Part shown: in pieces, positions 21,095-21,290 of the stretch | Layout of the letters: each line of letters opens with the position of its first letter | Position numbering within the stretch: position 1 is the stretch's first letter | Virus record (IMG/VR): IMGVR_UViG_3300048828_000112 | Coordinates: 1-21,290 of that record | DNA: 21,290 nucleotides | Reading direction: 5' to 3' (one strand) | From: a virus | The notes under the pieces: model-generated | Told to the model about the DNA's origin: nothing | Seen by the model: only the letters and a program-made list of their open reading frames with translations | Database searches by the model: none | Program-made: the position numbers and the translations under genes

Positions 21095-21290
21095 AATATG
21101 CTTTATTTTTTTGTTCATACTTATAATAAGCTAATAATTCTTCTTTGTTAAGTGATTCTTCTGTATATAGTTTATCAAAGGTGAAGGACACGTTTTTAAT
21201 GTCCTCCACTTCTTTTTTTGGTTGTATATAATCAAAGTATTTAAAATTTTTCTTTTGTATTTTATACGCTTGTACTAAAGAAATGTATTT
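21081..21290 (-). CDS. Unknown protein, partial (5' end outside window; last 69 codons)
   Basis: An open frame enters from the right edge and ends with TGA at 21081-21083, overlapping the start of the methyltransferase. The visible part is hydrophilic and helical, with KYISLVQAYKIQKKNFKYF, then KKEVEDIKNVSFTFDKLYTE and LNKEELLAYYKYEQKNKAYY. There are no Cys or catalytic motifs in this piece. The overlap with the methyltransferase suggests the same operon. I cannot assign a family without the missing N-terminus. Confidence 0.6.
   Translation of the reverse strand, partial: KYISLVQAYKIQKKNFKYFDYIQPKKEVEDIKNVSFTFDKLYTEESLNKEELLAYYKYEQKNKAYYETN

Noticed and set aside
1-21290. CRISPR arrays, tRNA genes, insertion sequences, integrase or attachment sites
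   Set aside because: No regularly spaced repeats, cloverleaf-like sequence with a conserved T loop, transposase or integrase motif, or terminal inverted repeats were seen by eye. A tRNA scan and genome-wide repeat search would be decisive.

Overview
The window is about 21 kb of a tailed-phage genome (or prophage) whose host is most likely a member of the Bacteroidota, probably the Flavobacteriia. The DNA is strongly AT-rich. Every gene I can support lies on the minus strand, and many are joined by ATGA or TAATG stop/start overlaps. Start codons are mostly preceded by A/T-rich runs such as TAAAATTAAA rather than a Shine-Dalgarno sequence, which is the usual flavobacterial pattern. Many proteins (portal, head-tail connector, 126-aa Cys protein, 46-aa Cys-rich protein, tail proteins) resemble families I know mainly from Bacteroidota phages. 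No database search was run; family names come from motifs and recollection.

Transcription runs from high to low coordinates. Region 1 (21290-16230) holds DNA-metabolism and regulatory genes: a partial unknown gene, a ParB-like/DNA methyltransferase fusion, a PD-(D/E)XK-like nuclease, a short DUF1376-like replication protein, a RecA/DnaB-like ATPase, two small helical proteins, two micro-genes of 32 and 54 aa, a second PD-(D/E)XK-like nuclease, a sigma-factor-like protein and a Cys-containing conserved phage protein. Region 2 (16179-14649) is packaging: small and large terminase. Two tandem terminators and a promoter-like element follow. Region 3 (14374-6963) is the tail module: a gene with a strong case for -1 frameshifting at a nine-T run, a widespread small phage protein, neck/tail-completion proteins, two large tail/baseplate-like proteins, a 45-aa protein and the tape measure. 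Region 4 (6952-1) is the head module: XkdF-like prohead protease, 46-aa Cys-rich protein, acidic scaffold-like protein, major capsid protein, an abundant structural or tail-tube-like protein, a conserved structural protein, the portal, a tandem pair of paralogous coiled-coil proteins, and the start of a head-completion connector cut off by the window edge.

Two regulatory observations stand out. (1) A bipartite minus-strand element, TATAAC-N10-WTAAANCGTTTATA, occurs three times with identical spacing: inside the sigma-like gene upstream of the packaging genes, upstream of the tail module, and upstream of the scaffold/capsid genes. It could be a phage late promoter. (2) The first tail-module gene appears to make two products, of 223 and 246 aa, through a -1 shift at T TTT TTT. 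Hairpins on both sides of the 182-aa structural gene may set the ratio of abundant capsid/tube proteins to the low-copy portal.
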